A stretch of 64,000 bases of DNA from NCBI GenBank assembly GCA_037157565.1, contig JAZHRO010000063.1, positions 86,580,001-86,644,000 on the forward strand. Direction: 5' to 3'. Shown in pieces: positions 22,325-33,048 of this stretch. Both the position numbers and the translations under genes were made by a program. This DNA is from Thalassia testudinum. Taxonomy: Eukaryota; Streptophyta; Magnoliopsida; Alismatales; Hydrocharitaceae. Each line of letters begins with the position of its first letter. Position 1 is the first letter of the stretch. The notes below the pieces were generated by a model that saw nothing but the letters and a program-made list of their open reading frames with translations, did not search any database and was not told the origin of the DNA.

Positions 22325-22377
22325 GCAGGTCGAACACGCGCCCTTCGCTCGTGAAGGGGCGTTCGACCGCTGCACTA
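22325..22377 (-). promoter_or_regulatory. tRNA-like Pol III A/B-box module in TE-F 3' LTR
   Basis: On the minus strand A-box TAGTGCAGCGG (22367-22377) and B-box GTTCGACCTGC (22325-22335), 31 bases apart, same orientation as the element. In the 5' LTR (about 42970-43020) the A-box reads TAGCGCAGCAA and the B-box has decayed to GTTTGGGCTGC. Confidence 0.5.
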
Positions 22378-23195
22378 CGCCACCTCTTTAGGCAAGCGGG
22401 CGCTTTTGTGCGCATGGCTTCGCAGCCATTGGATGAGCATCCAATGGTCGAGATCAAGCGAGCGGGTGAAGAAGGAAGGTTGCGGTCGATGCTGGGTGGC
22501 TATGATGGTGCCACGTGGCACCATCTATGCCGTCCATCTTCTGAGTTATGTAGATGGTGCCACAGGTGTCGGATTGGACCGATTTTCACACCGTTAAGCT
22601 ATGATCGTCAATTCGAACCCATCCATGCAGTCGGATTTGTCGTCTGAGGTGAGGATTGACACCATCTTGGCTCTTGCTCTTTAAGGTTCCTTAGTCTCTA
22701 TCTGCTGCTACGGATATCCGATTAGGAAAATCCTATAGTCGTTGAACTCCAATCGTTGCCTTGATCCGATCCGTACAGTTGGATCTACGATCCGAGGCCC
22801 TGATAAAAGGTTGCACTATCCCTGATGTTTGCACCTCAAAACACGCCTATAATAACGCCTTCTTGTGCTATTTTCTAGCATTAACTATGTATATTATAAT
22901 CCTGTAGTCGCATTTGTAAAAACGCTTGCATGCATGCATTTAATCATGAGAGGAGGAGAAATGAATAAATGGCCTCGTAATTCACATTTTATCTCAAGTG
23001 CCTCCCTGCAAATTCCACCTTTTTATTTTTCCTCTTGATTTCTTCTTTTTTCTCATTCCCGTGGCTGCCTTCTTCCCGCGCCCACATGCACTCCATGCTG
23101 CGATGCCATACCCTGCCAACGCCTCTCCCTGCGGTTGCCACTCTCCAACGCCTCTCCCTGCTGCTGCCATGCCTCCCCGCCATGCTCTCCTCCTC

Positions 23196-23201
23196 TATAA
23201 A
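23196..23201 (+). promoter_or_regulatory. TATA box of TE-G 5' LTR
   Basis: TATAAA in CTCTATAAAGCCGC, about 370 bases into the LTR. That leaves an unusually long R-U5 of about 2.1 kb. It is repeated at 29720-29725. Confidence 0.55.
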
Positions 23202-24075
23202 GCCGCAGCTCTTCCTTGCGACGAAGAAAGGGGGAGCTGCTGAAAAGACCCCACAGCCACCACCTTCCTCTCCACCGTTCTCCCCTCCCATACGCCGGCC
23301 CTCCGTCGAGGAGGCACCCGGCGAGCAGGAGAACCCACTCTGGTGCACACCACCACAGTGGGAGCACCACCGCCCAGCTCTTCAATGAGCCGGTGGGCGT
23401 GGTGTCTTCTTTTCTTTTCATTTTCATCTCCGCGCCATTGCTGCCGCTTCAAGCTCCGAAGCTTGAAGCAGCAGCAGCCAAACCGCGGCGGCGGCAGCAG
23501 CAGCAGCTCCCCTCGCTCCTCCGCGACCTTCCCCGCAGGCATGCAACCCTCCGCGCGCGCCTGCAGGCCCATTCCCCGCTCAAGTCTCCGTTCTGTCCAC
23601 GCTGCAGTTGCACCCGCAGCCGGCCGCCGCGCGCACTGCAGCGGCCGGCTACGGCCTCGCGTCGCCCCCCTGCCCTCCTCCGCAACCCTCCGCGACCGAC
23701 TGCAGACTCCCCGCCGCCTTCTCCGAGCGCGCCATCGCCCGCTCTCCGTCCTCGCACCCGGTCTGCAGGAGACGCCTCACGTCCACTGCACGAAGGCGCG
23801 GTGCACCGCGACGGTCAGACGTCCGCCGCCGCGAGCAGACGTCTTAACTTGCTGCCATCGTCCGCGCGCTCGATCTCTCCAGCCCGCTCTCTCTCTGCTG
23901 ATCTCTCCCACCCGCTCCCACTCTCTCTCTCCCGCTCTCTCTCTCTCACGTATTCTCTCTCTCTCTCCATTCTCTATCTCTCTCTCTCTCTCTTTTATTT
24001 AACTCACAGCAACACACACACACACATTCACCGACGCACACACACATTCACCGACACACACACACACACACACTT

Positions 24076-24381
24076 ATAGTAACATATATACATATATATA
24101 TATATATACATACATGTATCTATATATATATACTTATATACATAGTATATCTATATAGTTATGTATACATACATATAATATAATATATATATACATATAC
24201 ATATATAATATATATATATATATACACATACTTATATACATATATATATATACATATCTATATACTTATACATATACACATATATATATATATATATCTA
24301 GATACATATATACTTATATACATATATATATATACATCTATATAGTATTATATATATATACTTATATACATATATACATAC

Positions 24382-24412
<31 letters not shown>

Positions 24413-24488
24413 CTACTTATATATATATATCTATATATTTATACATATACTTATATATATATACATATATACATAGCTATATACATAT

Positions 24489-24531
<43 letters not shown>

Positions 24532-24650
24532 CACCTATATATATATACATATATATCTATATATATCTATACATATATACCTATATATTTATATATATAA
24601 ATATATTTACTTATATACATACATATGTACATATATTTTCACGTTATTTA
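24076..24650. repeat. (TA)n-rich low-complexity tract in TE-G 5' LTR
   Basis: Almost pure TA/CATA microsatellite, preceded by (CT)n and (CA)n. The counterpart is 30620-31130 in the 3' LTR and 1-30 in TE-A. Confidence 0.9.
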
Positions 24651-25330
24651 CTATACATTGTATCGTGGGAATATCTGCACCAGTTGGTGATATTCCCCGA
24701 TACACGTGTACAGAAAGCGTGGACACATCCATCCTCCATCCACACTCCACGCGGCACCTAGTCGTGTTCGTTGCGTCTCTCTAGACGTCGACTGACTCGA
24801 CATAGTGCTACACTCCATCGTCACCTCCACCCCCACCCCTTTATATATATCTGCATATAAATATATATCTATAGCTACTATATTTACTTTCTATCTATTA
24901 GCTTCCTTCTTAGTAAAAAGATAAAAAAAGGTATAAAAGTGAAAAGATAATCTTTGATTTGCAGGTACCCCGTCTTGCAAGTAGCAAGGCGTGTTTTGAA
25001 ACTCTGTTTTGGCTAAAAGCCAAGGACACAATTTTGAGGGTGTGCCTCAAGAACAAGGATTACCAGAAAAAAACCTAAATAAGAAAAATACCAAAAACAC
25101 AATAAATGAACGAAAGAGACGCGTTTTAAGGAAAACGTAGAAACTCGACTTGAACCCCACTTCCCTGAGTTCGACCCTGGGCCTAAAAGTGACAAGATAA
25201 AATCAATTAGGCCAGGTTAAAAATTTCTGTAAAGAGATGGTTAGCTTCAAATTAGGTTAACCACTATATATATTTCAACGATAAAATCATCATATTAACA
25301 ACCTATCTGTGCCGACCCATCATACTTTTC

Positions 25331-25348
25331 TGGCGCCGTTGCCGGGGA
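25331..25348 (+). other. TE-G primer binding site
   Basis: TGGCGCCGTTGCCGGGGA, eight bases after the LTR end: the canonical tRNA-Asp-type PBS of Athila-like elements, here without mismatch. Confidence 0.93.
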
Positions 25349-26811
25349 AGTGCGCTTTCGAGTAAGTTTCTATCTAATTCCTTTAAATGTCTCTTCTCTC
25401 TTCACGGGTATTGTTGTTTTTGGTGTGCAGGTGAACCTGGTGGAAGGAGAAGAAGGCTGACAAAGTCGAGGACGTGAGTAGATCCAAGGCAGGAACGAAA
25501 GTGTGAAGACGCTGACACCGCATTGGAGCTTCGCACACATTGCCGAACATGTAGGTTTTGTTTTCTCAACAAATTAGGATTAACTTGCCACCACACACAA
25601 AAAAAAAAAAATTAAAAACTAAAAACTAGAAAAACTTTTTGGGATTTCTTGGAGGCAAGTGGATTAAAATTCACTTGATTGATTTGTTGTCTTCACTCCC
25701 ACTGCCTCGGGATTTCCCGCCTACTTCGCATAGCGAAAAATTCAAGAATTTTGATTCTTGTATTTTTCGCCGTGTGAAGTATTCTTTGAGGCAAAGAAAA
25801 AGATTGCTTCTATCCATCTTTTGCCTCACTTATCTTTAATTCAGGATCACATTTTTGGTGGGGAGATTTGGAATTGAGTTAATTCCAACCTCAGCACGAC
25901 TTTTTCAACTTGCCTGTGATTCGATCCTGAATACTTCAACACCAACAACTTTATTTTCTTTATCTGTTGGTTGAGCCTTGTGTGGACATTCTTCTTTGTG
26001 ATTGGGAGCACTTGAATTGAAGTGCCTTGGCTCCCTTTCACATTTATATAAAATTGATTCATGCATCCACACTTAGAAATCTCCATTTAGGGTAGCCCAG
26101 TGCATTTTAGCATGCATTAACTAACTGATAATTGAAGAAGGGTTTCTTGGGCTTTAGAAAGAAAACCTGTATTCTTGCAAAACCCGGAGATTGGTTGAAT
26201 TGGTAATACAACAAAACCCTAAAATTCATACTACTTAAGGCTTAACTCTAAAAACCATTCGCCAATAAAAACTTCAATTCGGGGAGATTTCCCCGTTGCA
26301 TGCTTGTTCTTACACACTCTTAAAATCAATCACTTGGGCATTACCCGTAAACAACGCCCTTCACATTCCAAAAGCACTTGACCCTAAGCCTCTAATTAAA
26401 ACTGGTAGTAACTTGACCCTTACTAAGGATTGGAGGTCTAACTACATGTGTGTAGCGACTACGTGCTGGTGAGAGTTCCCGCGTGCTATCGGGTGTCTAA
26501 GACTGGGGCAAACGGCCTTTCAATCTGGCCCGGTGGTTCCGCGGTGCTCGCATTCGGTTCCGTAGTTCGTGATAGTAGGTAACTTAGATCTTTAAGTCTA
26601 AGGGAACACTGTCGAGGTTAGGAACTTGATTGTATTGATTTGTAATCAAGTGTACCTTTGCGGCGTCATTTCTCTCATCTCTTTTCCCTACTAATCTCCT
26701 CAACTCTTCCTCCGGTAGTGCATGTTTGGGAGGAGGTCACAAAACCCTGAATTGCTTGTATTGACTGATAAATCTAGAAAAAGAGCCTAATCATCCTCCT
26801 CCTCCACAAAC
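25349..26811 (+). other. TE-G leader
   Basis: Non-coding stretch between PBS and reading frame. Only short unsupported ORFs on both strands. It does not obviously align with the TE-F leader. Confidence 0.6.
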
Positions 26812-28335
26812 ATGGCACACACCCCCGCCTCACCACTTCGTCACAATTTTAATTCTTTCAACACCAGGCTTATCCCGAGAAACCCTGCAAGACCTTCCTT
26901 ATCGAGTGTCGCGCCAAGCGACTCGGTAAGTCATGTGGAACTGGCTTCTGCGAGCCAGTATTTCAACACGGAGGACCAAGCCTCCGTGTACTCGGACACA
27001 TATGCGGACACGTCTTTTGGCATAGAAGATGCCTGCACCCTGGGGAACAACCCATTTTCTGCCACGTATAACCCAGGGTGGCGCAATCATCCAAATTTCG
27101 CATGGCCCAACAACCCGCAGCGCCAAAACCCCGCTGGTGGACCAGTGCGATCGTCCGCACCCGTCATCCCAAGGGCCCAGTCTAAGCCTATGGCAAATCT
27201 GCCATCAGGCCCTTGTGTACAGAGAACCAAACACGCATCAAAACCTCTTGATAAATTGATGCGAATGATGACGGAAATGTCAAAGCGCCATAAAGAGAAC
27301 ATGACCTCTCTTCAGCATTTGGCGCAGTAGAATGCTGAGATCAGTCAACTAAGCATGGCGACTCGATCTCAGGGCACTTTTCCCGGCCAACCTGTTCCAA
27401 ACCCGCAAAACTTTGTACCCTGTGGTCCGCAACCACAGGTACAACCTTCTCAGGAACAGGTTCATCAAATTCTGCAAGCTCCGAGTATTCCTCCGGGATT
27501 TCAGGTTAATCCCGCTGCAGCACCGCACTCTTATGCTGATAGTGATCACATCAAGGATGACACGTCTGATGAGGACGTGACTGTCAGTACGTGTATCGAA
27601 CTAATTGGAGCCGATTCAGACTGCTGCGAATTACCTGACGACTGCCTGACCAACACAAACTGTGACGTTCCCCAATCCCTCCCTATTCCTGTACCTTCTC
27701 CTGACCAGACTTCTGACGAGGTTTTTTCCGCTTCCCATACCTTGTGGTCTGAGTCATCGCCGGGCTGCTCACCGCCGGTCCACACTATGGAAGACCGGAT
27801 TGCCCTTTCTTTCCCGCTAAATCAGGCGGATTTGCAAATCCACACTGGGACCTTGAGCCCACATCTTACTCACCGGGGCTATTCCCTTTTGGATCCATCT
27901 ATCCAAAAAGCCCCCCTTCTTGGCCAATATAAGGGCCAACTTCCTCTTCCTGATCTATTTTCTGATCCGCCTGGGACACTCTTGTCCCAGAAAATGCCAA
28001 ATCTCTCACCATCCACCATTACTTTTCATGCCTCTATCACGATTACTTCGCTTTTCTCTTCACCACCCACCATCCACCCACCCTTCCACCCTGATTTATA
28101 CCCTGAACCTCAGCTCCTGTTACCCGATCTGTCGTCCGTTCTCTGCCTTTCCCTGCATGCATATGAGGACATAGCATTGTTTGGCATGGGGGGGTGGATA
28201 GGCATCCATAGGATCCGGGTATTTTATGGTATCAGACAATTACCACCTATTTATAAATATGCAAGAAAAAGAAAAAAGAAAAGAAAAAAAATATATATAT
28301 ATATTAGTAATAAATGGTGTTTAGTAATGATCTAA
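26812..28335 (+). pseudogene. gag: TE-G gag-tail-derived protein, one premature TAG
   Basis: A single frame of 507 codons from ATG 26812 to the stop at 28333, interrupted only by TAG at 27328-27330 (after HLAQ, probably a former CAG). Residues 78-98 include NPFSATYNPGWRNHPNFAW, the conserved segment of the Gag C-terminal spacer also seen in TE-E and TE-F. The rest is Pro/Ser-rich and acidic, with no capsid core, zinc knuckle or protease. The last part overlaps the internal PPT-like module (28163-28198) and a KKRKK tail encoded by an A-rich repeat, so the true C-terminus may be earlier. It may be a Gag accessory peptide or just residual coding sequence; function unknown. Confidence 0.7.
28163..28198 (+). 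other. Internal PPT-like module of TE-G
   Basis: GAGGACATAGCATTG followed by GGCATGGGGGGGTGG, the same two-part module found after pol in TE-B, TE-D, TE-E and TE-F. Confidence 0.65.
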
Positions 28336-29334
28336 AAGCTGAAACGAAAAATACAATAAGTGTTTATGGATATTCAACCTCTGTTTTGAAGAATTTCCAG
28401 GCCACAGAAGCTTGATTCGCTCAGGCTCGACTTAATTCACTTAAAGCATTGATGAAATAGATCAAAATCTCTCCTAACTAAGAACGTTTCTTGTACCTGA
28501 GACACCAGTACAGGATCCGTTGGTTTGCTTTTTCTTGAGAGCTTAAGTAAATTTGGTTCACACTACACATATCAGGAAAGATCAGGTGAACATAAGATCC
28601 AACCCTAGTGTTCATTAGGAAAGGTGGAGTCCTTACCTGTGCGTGCAGGTAGACTTTTTATCGCAGGCTTTAGTCTTGTGTTTAGGAGTGACTCTTTCCA
28701 CCAAAAAGAAACTCTCCCATCAAAAAGAAAAATAAGTGTGCTCCTTCAAAATGTGTTGTAAGAGATATACTGACAGGTGTTTCAAAAAAATAAAAAATAA
28801 TAAAAAATAATAAAAAAAAATATAAAAGGAAAAAGAGTTGTAAAAAAAAAAAAAAAAGAATATGTTGCAAAAGAGTCGGTATATCTCATAAATGTCTGTA
28901 TACTTTGTTTTTCGGTGAGCCACAAAAAAAAAAAAATCAGAAAATGGGAGTTGCGTTTTCATCTTAAGGGTCAATCCAAAAACATGAGCTGAAATTGGGA
29001 CCAACCTGTACTTAAAAATTCGTGAAACCCTGGGAGTGAGTCTTAAGGTTCATCTGGTCAGTCTTGATCCTTCACTATGCACAAACCATAACCTCTTGAG
29101 CTCTCGAGTACGGTAAAACCTCCTGGGTCTTGGAAATCGTATTTAGGGTTTAAATATCAAGAGTCCTGGTTAGTTGAGAGATGATCTTTATCATGTAAGA
29201 CTTAAAATACTGGTAATCTTCTCTACAATTGGTTCTCACAATATCCGATAATAAACACACCGATATCACCTCAGAAGAAAATCTTCAGCTTAAGATCACT
29301 TCTAAATACGGTTTGGTAGGGACTAGCAAAAGAT
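28336..29334 (+). other. TE-G 3' untranslated region
   Basis: Non-coding, with A-rich low-complexity runs at 28785-28860 and 28921-28940. No gene seen. Confidence 0.7.
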
Positions 29335-29349
29335 AGGCATGGGGGTATA
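29321..29349 (+). other. TE-G polypurine tract
   Basis: GACTAGCAAAAGATAGGCAT followed by GGGGGTATA up to the 3' LTR. Same wording as in TE-B, TE-D, TE-E and TE-F. Confidence 0.88.
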
Positions 29350-31805
29350 TGTTTGCACCTTAAAACACGCCTATAATAACGCCTTCTTGTGCTATTTTCT
29401 AGCATTAACTATGTATATTATAATCCTGTAGTCGCATTTGTAAAAACGCTTGCATGCATGCATTTAATCATGAGAGGAGGAGAAATGAATAAATGGCTTC
29501 GTAATTCACATTTTATCTCAAGTGCCTCCCTGCAAATTCCACCTTTTTATTTTTCCTCTTGATTTCTTCTTTTTTCTCATTCCCGCGGCTGCCTTCTTCC
29601 CGCTCCCACATGCACTCCATGCTGCGATGCCATACCCTGCCAACGCCTCTCCCTGTGGTTGCCACTCTCCAACGCCTCTCCCTGCTGCTGCCATGCCTCC
29701 CCGCCATGCTCTCCTCCTCTATAAAGCCGCAGCTCTTCCTCGCGACGAAGAAAGGGGGAGCTGCTGAAAAGACCCCACAGCCACCACCTTCCTCTCCACC
29801 GTTCTCCCCTCCCATACGCCGGCCCTCCGTCGAGGAGGCACCCGGCGAGCAGGAGAACCCACTATGGTGCACACCACCACAGTGGGAGCACCACCGCCCA
29901 GCTCTTCAACGAGCCGGTGGGCGTGGTGTCTTCTTTTCTTTTCGTTTTCATCTCCGCGCCATTGCTGCCGCTTCAAGCTCCGAAGCTTGAAGCAGCAGCA
30001 GCAGCAGCAGCCAAACCGCGGCGGCGGCAGCAGCAGCAGCTCCCCTCGCTCCTCCGCGACCATCCCCGCAGGTGCGCAACCCTCCACGTGCCCCTGCAGG
30101 CCCATTCCCCGCTCAAGTCTCCGTTCTGTCCACGCCGCAGTTGCACCCGCAGCCGGCCGCCGCGCGCACTGCAGCGGCCGGCTACGGCCTCGCGTCGCCC
30201 CCCTGCCCTCCTCCGCAACCCTCCGTGACCGACTGCAGACTCCCTGCTGCCTTCTCCGAGCGCGCCATCGCCCGCTCTCCGTCCTCGCACCCGGTCTGCA
30301 ATAGACGCCTCACGTCCACTGCGCGAAGGCGCGGTGCATCGCGACGGTCAGACGTCCGCCGCCGCGAGCAGACGTCTTAACTCGCTGCCATCGTCCGCGC
30401 GCTCGATCTCTCCAGCCCGCTCTCTCTCTCTGCTGATCTCTCCCGCCCGCTCCCGCTCTCTCTCACGTACTCTCTCTCTCCCGCTCTCTCTCTCTCACGT
30501 ATTCTCTCTCTCTCTCCGTTCTCTATCTCTCTCTCTTTTATTTAACTCACAACAACACACACACACACATTCACCGACGCACACACACATTCACCGACAC
30601 ACACACACACACACTTATAGTAACATATATACATATATATATGTATACATACATATATCTATATATATATACTTATATACATAGTATATCTATATAGTTA
30701 TGTATACATACATATAATATAATATATATATACATATACATATATAATATATATATATATATATACACATACTTATATACATATATATATATACATATCT
30801 ATATACTTATACATATACACGTATATATATATATATATATGTAGATACATATATACTTATATACATATATACATACATATATATATAATATATATATATA
30901 TATATCTACTTATATATATATCTATATATTTATACATATACTTATATATATATACATATATACATAGCTATATACATATATACATACATATATATATATA
31001 TATATACATATACACCTATGTATATATACATATATATCTATATATATCTATACATATATACCTATATATTTATATATATAAATATATTTACTTATATACA
31101 TACATATGTACATATATTTTCACGTTATTTACTATACATTGTATCGTGGGAATATCTGCACCAGTTGCTGATATTCCCTGATACACGTGTACAGAAAGCG
31201 TGGACACATCCATCCTCCATCCACACTCCACGCGGCACCTAGTCGTGTTCGTTGCGTCTCTCTAGACGTCGACTGACTCGACATAGTGCTACACTCCATC
31301 GTTACCTCCACCCCCACCCCTTTATATATATACTACATATAAATATATATCTATAGCTACTATATTTACTTTCTATCTATTAGCTTCCTTCTTAGTAAAA
31401 AGATAAAAAAAAGGTATAAAAGTGAAAAGATAATCTTTGATTTGCAGGTACCCCGTCTTGCAAGTAGCAAGGCGTGTTTTGAAACTCTGTTTTGGCTAAA
31501 AGCCAAGGACACAATTTTGAGGGTGTGCCTCAAGAACAAGGATTACCAGAAAAAAACCTAAATAAGAAAAATACCAAAAACACAATAAATGAACGAAAGA
31601 GACGCGTTTTAAGGAAAACGTAGAAACTCGACTTGAACCCCACTTCCCTGAGTTCGACCCTGGGCCTAAAAGTGACAAGATAAAATCAATTAGGCCAGGT
31701 TAAAAATTTCTGTAAAGAGATGGTTAGCTTCAAATTAGGTTAACCACTATATATATTTCAACGATAAAATCATCATATTAACAACCTATCTGTGCCGACC
31801 CATCA
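29350..31805 (+). repeat. TE-G 3' LTR
   Basis: 2456 bases, TGTTTGCACC to GACCCATCA, near-identical to 22826-25322. Most differences seen are C/T or G/A transitions, plus length changes in the AGC, CT and TA repeats. Confidence 0.95.
29720..29725 (+). promoter_or_regulatory. TATA box of TE-G 3' LTR
   Basis: TATAAA at the matching place to 23196-23201. Confidence 0.5.
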
Positions 31806-31810
31806 CCTGA

Positions 31811-31962
31811 CCATAAAAAGGAGACAATTACTATACAAGTTATACAACTTGGTCAAATGCATTATTATGCATGTTATGCACTATTTACAATGTATGATGC
31901 TAATGTGACACTAAGAACATGCATTAATAGACATTTTAGGTTAATCAGATGTATGCACATCA
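31811..31962 (-). repeat. TE-F 3' LTR, inner part
   Basis: Continues the LTR interrupted at 22825; aligns with 43468-43620 and ends GCACATCA against the PPT. Confidence 0.92.
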
Positions 31963-31991
31963 CACCACCATGCCTATCTTTTGCTAGTCCC
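31963..31991 (-). other. TE-F polypurine tract
   Basis: The minus strand reads GGGACTAGCAAAAGATAGG then CATGGTGGTG up to the LTR. The G-run is interrupted by a T compared with other copies. Confidence 0.8.
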
Positions 31992-32524
31992 TAGCAAAAA
32001 TTACATGCTATTTATAAAAGAATTAAGTTGAATTACTTGGGCATATGTTATTTTCAACATTGAGAAATTTTTTCACTCAAGATCTAAACTTTCAAAGACA
32101 CAATAGCGCCCGGGTATCTACCAAAATGTAGATTGCCTCAAGCTCTCACCTTATTCAGAGAAAAATCTCTTTTTCTCCTTTTCTTCTTTTCTAATTTTTT
32201 TGGATTTTTGAGTTTAGGGTTAAAAAGTAGCTTCTACGGCCACTCAACCCACCTAAGATTTGATGAGAATCCCAAGTTCTAAGCATCTTATTGTGAATGT
32301 GATATACTCATTGATGATAAATGATAGTTTATCATCATTCTTATGCTTTAAAACAAACCTAGCTCTTAGAGTTTTGCTCCGCAAATAGGCTTTTGGGCTG
32401 CATTTAGGCATTAACTAGGTTAGGCATGCATTGCATTTTCTTTTGTTGTTTTAATGTGTTTTTGTGAGTGTCAGGGATGAACAAATATATAGATCGCTAA
32501 AACTCTAGCACTCAAGAAGGCAAA

Positions 32525-32950
32525 TGGTGAAGGAGGAGCTTAGACTAGCTGGAGCTCAGCTTGATCTAGCTCACCACAACTGGAACCTAGCTCACTTGAA
32601 CTAGGGTTAGCTCATCCCAGCTCCATTCAGCTAATCTCAGCTGAATGGCAGCTCAAGAGAGTTCATCTTAGCTCACCCTAGCTAAAGTCAGCTCAGATCC
32701 AGCTCAACCTAGTTGAGTCTAGCTCATTTTAGCTCCCACTAGTCCACAGGGAGCTCTAGCTAGCTCAGCTGAGTTGATTGGAGTTCAGCCCAGCTCAGAT
32801 CCAGCTACATCTAGCTCCACTCAACTCTAGCCAGCTGAAGAAGAATTCATCCCAGCTCAGGAAGCTCAAGTCCAGCTCCCGGGGACTCAGCTTAGCTCAA
32901 CTTGGTTGAGCTAAGCTACCTTAGCTGTCTCAACTAGCTCAATCCTCCCC
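32525..32950 (+). promoter_or_regulatory. AGCT-motif array in U3 of solo-H
   Basis: About 34 AGCT tetramers in roughly 430 bases, mostly as (C/T)AGCTC(A), irregularly spaced by 4-30 bases, ending about 90 bases upstream of the TATA box. It could be an enhancer array or a degenerate short tandem repeat. Confidence 0.6.
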
Positions 32951-33040
32951 AGGAGAACTAGCCCCAGGATCAACTAACCACCTCCATCTTCCCATCTTAG
33001 CCCTCCATTTCAGGAGTCACCTTAACCCCCCATCCTACCC

Positions 33041-33048
33041 TATAAAAA
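33041..33048 (+). promoter_or_regulatory. TATA box of solo-H
   Basis: TATAAAAA preceded by a C-rich stretch and followed by a CCACCACC-rich leader. Confidence 0.6.

Larger units (their letters stand above)
21339..22825 (-). repeat. TE-F 3' LTR, outer part
   Basis: Aligns with 41967-43467. Interrupted at 22826 by TE-G and resumes at 31811. It contains the TATA box, hairpin and tRNA-like module annotated separately. Confidence 0.92.
22826..25322 (+). repeat. TE-G 5' LTR
   Basis: TGTTTGCACC to GACCCATCA, 2497 bases. It is a compositional mosaic: AT-rich start, TATA box, GC-rich block with CAG/CGG runs (23060-23880), (CT)n (about 23880-24000), (CA)n (24010-24075), then about 570 bases of (TA)n (24085-24650) and a normal tail. 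GC-rich frames such as 23216-24079 span low-complexity DNA and are not supported as genes. Confidence 0.95.
22826..31805 (+). mobile_element. TE-G: young, structurally complete non-autonomous LTR retrotransposon
   Basis: 5' LTR 22826-25322, PBS 25331-25348, internal region with one gag-tail-like frame, PPT, 3' LTR 29350-31805. An exact TSD CCTGA flanks it at 22821-22825 and 31806-31810. Total length is 8980 bases. The internal region of about 4 kb has no protease, RT, RNase H or integrase, so it must depend on another element. LTRs are nearly identical: I counted about 25-30 base differences in the first 1.6 kb plus a 9-base AGC-repeat change, far fewer than in TE-E or TE-F. Its target is the TE-F 3' LTR; the empty site survives as CCTAA at 43463-43467. 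Confidence 0.95.

Noticed and set aside
23216..24079. 287-codon ORF in the TE-G 5' LTR (with 143-146-codon relatives in the 3' LTR)
   Set aside because: Spans GC-rich and (CT)n/(CA)n low-complexity DNA; similar-length frames exist on both strands; the frame is not preserved in the second LTR.
24076..24650. (TA)n tract as a centromeric or matrix-attachment element
   Set aside because: It is repeated exactly in the second LTR and in TE-A, so it is part of the LTR family; no other evidence for such a role.
28336..29004. Minus-strand ORFs rich in Phe (62 and 94 codons)
   Set aside because: Created by A-rich low-complexity DNA of the TE-G 3' region.
22826..31805. Segmental tandem duplication of 2.5 kb around a unique core
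   Set aside because: PBS, PPT, TG...CA ends and exact CCTGA target duplication show the repeats are LTRs of one insertion.
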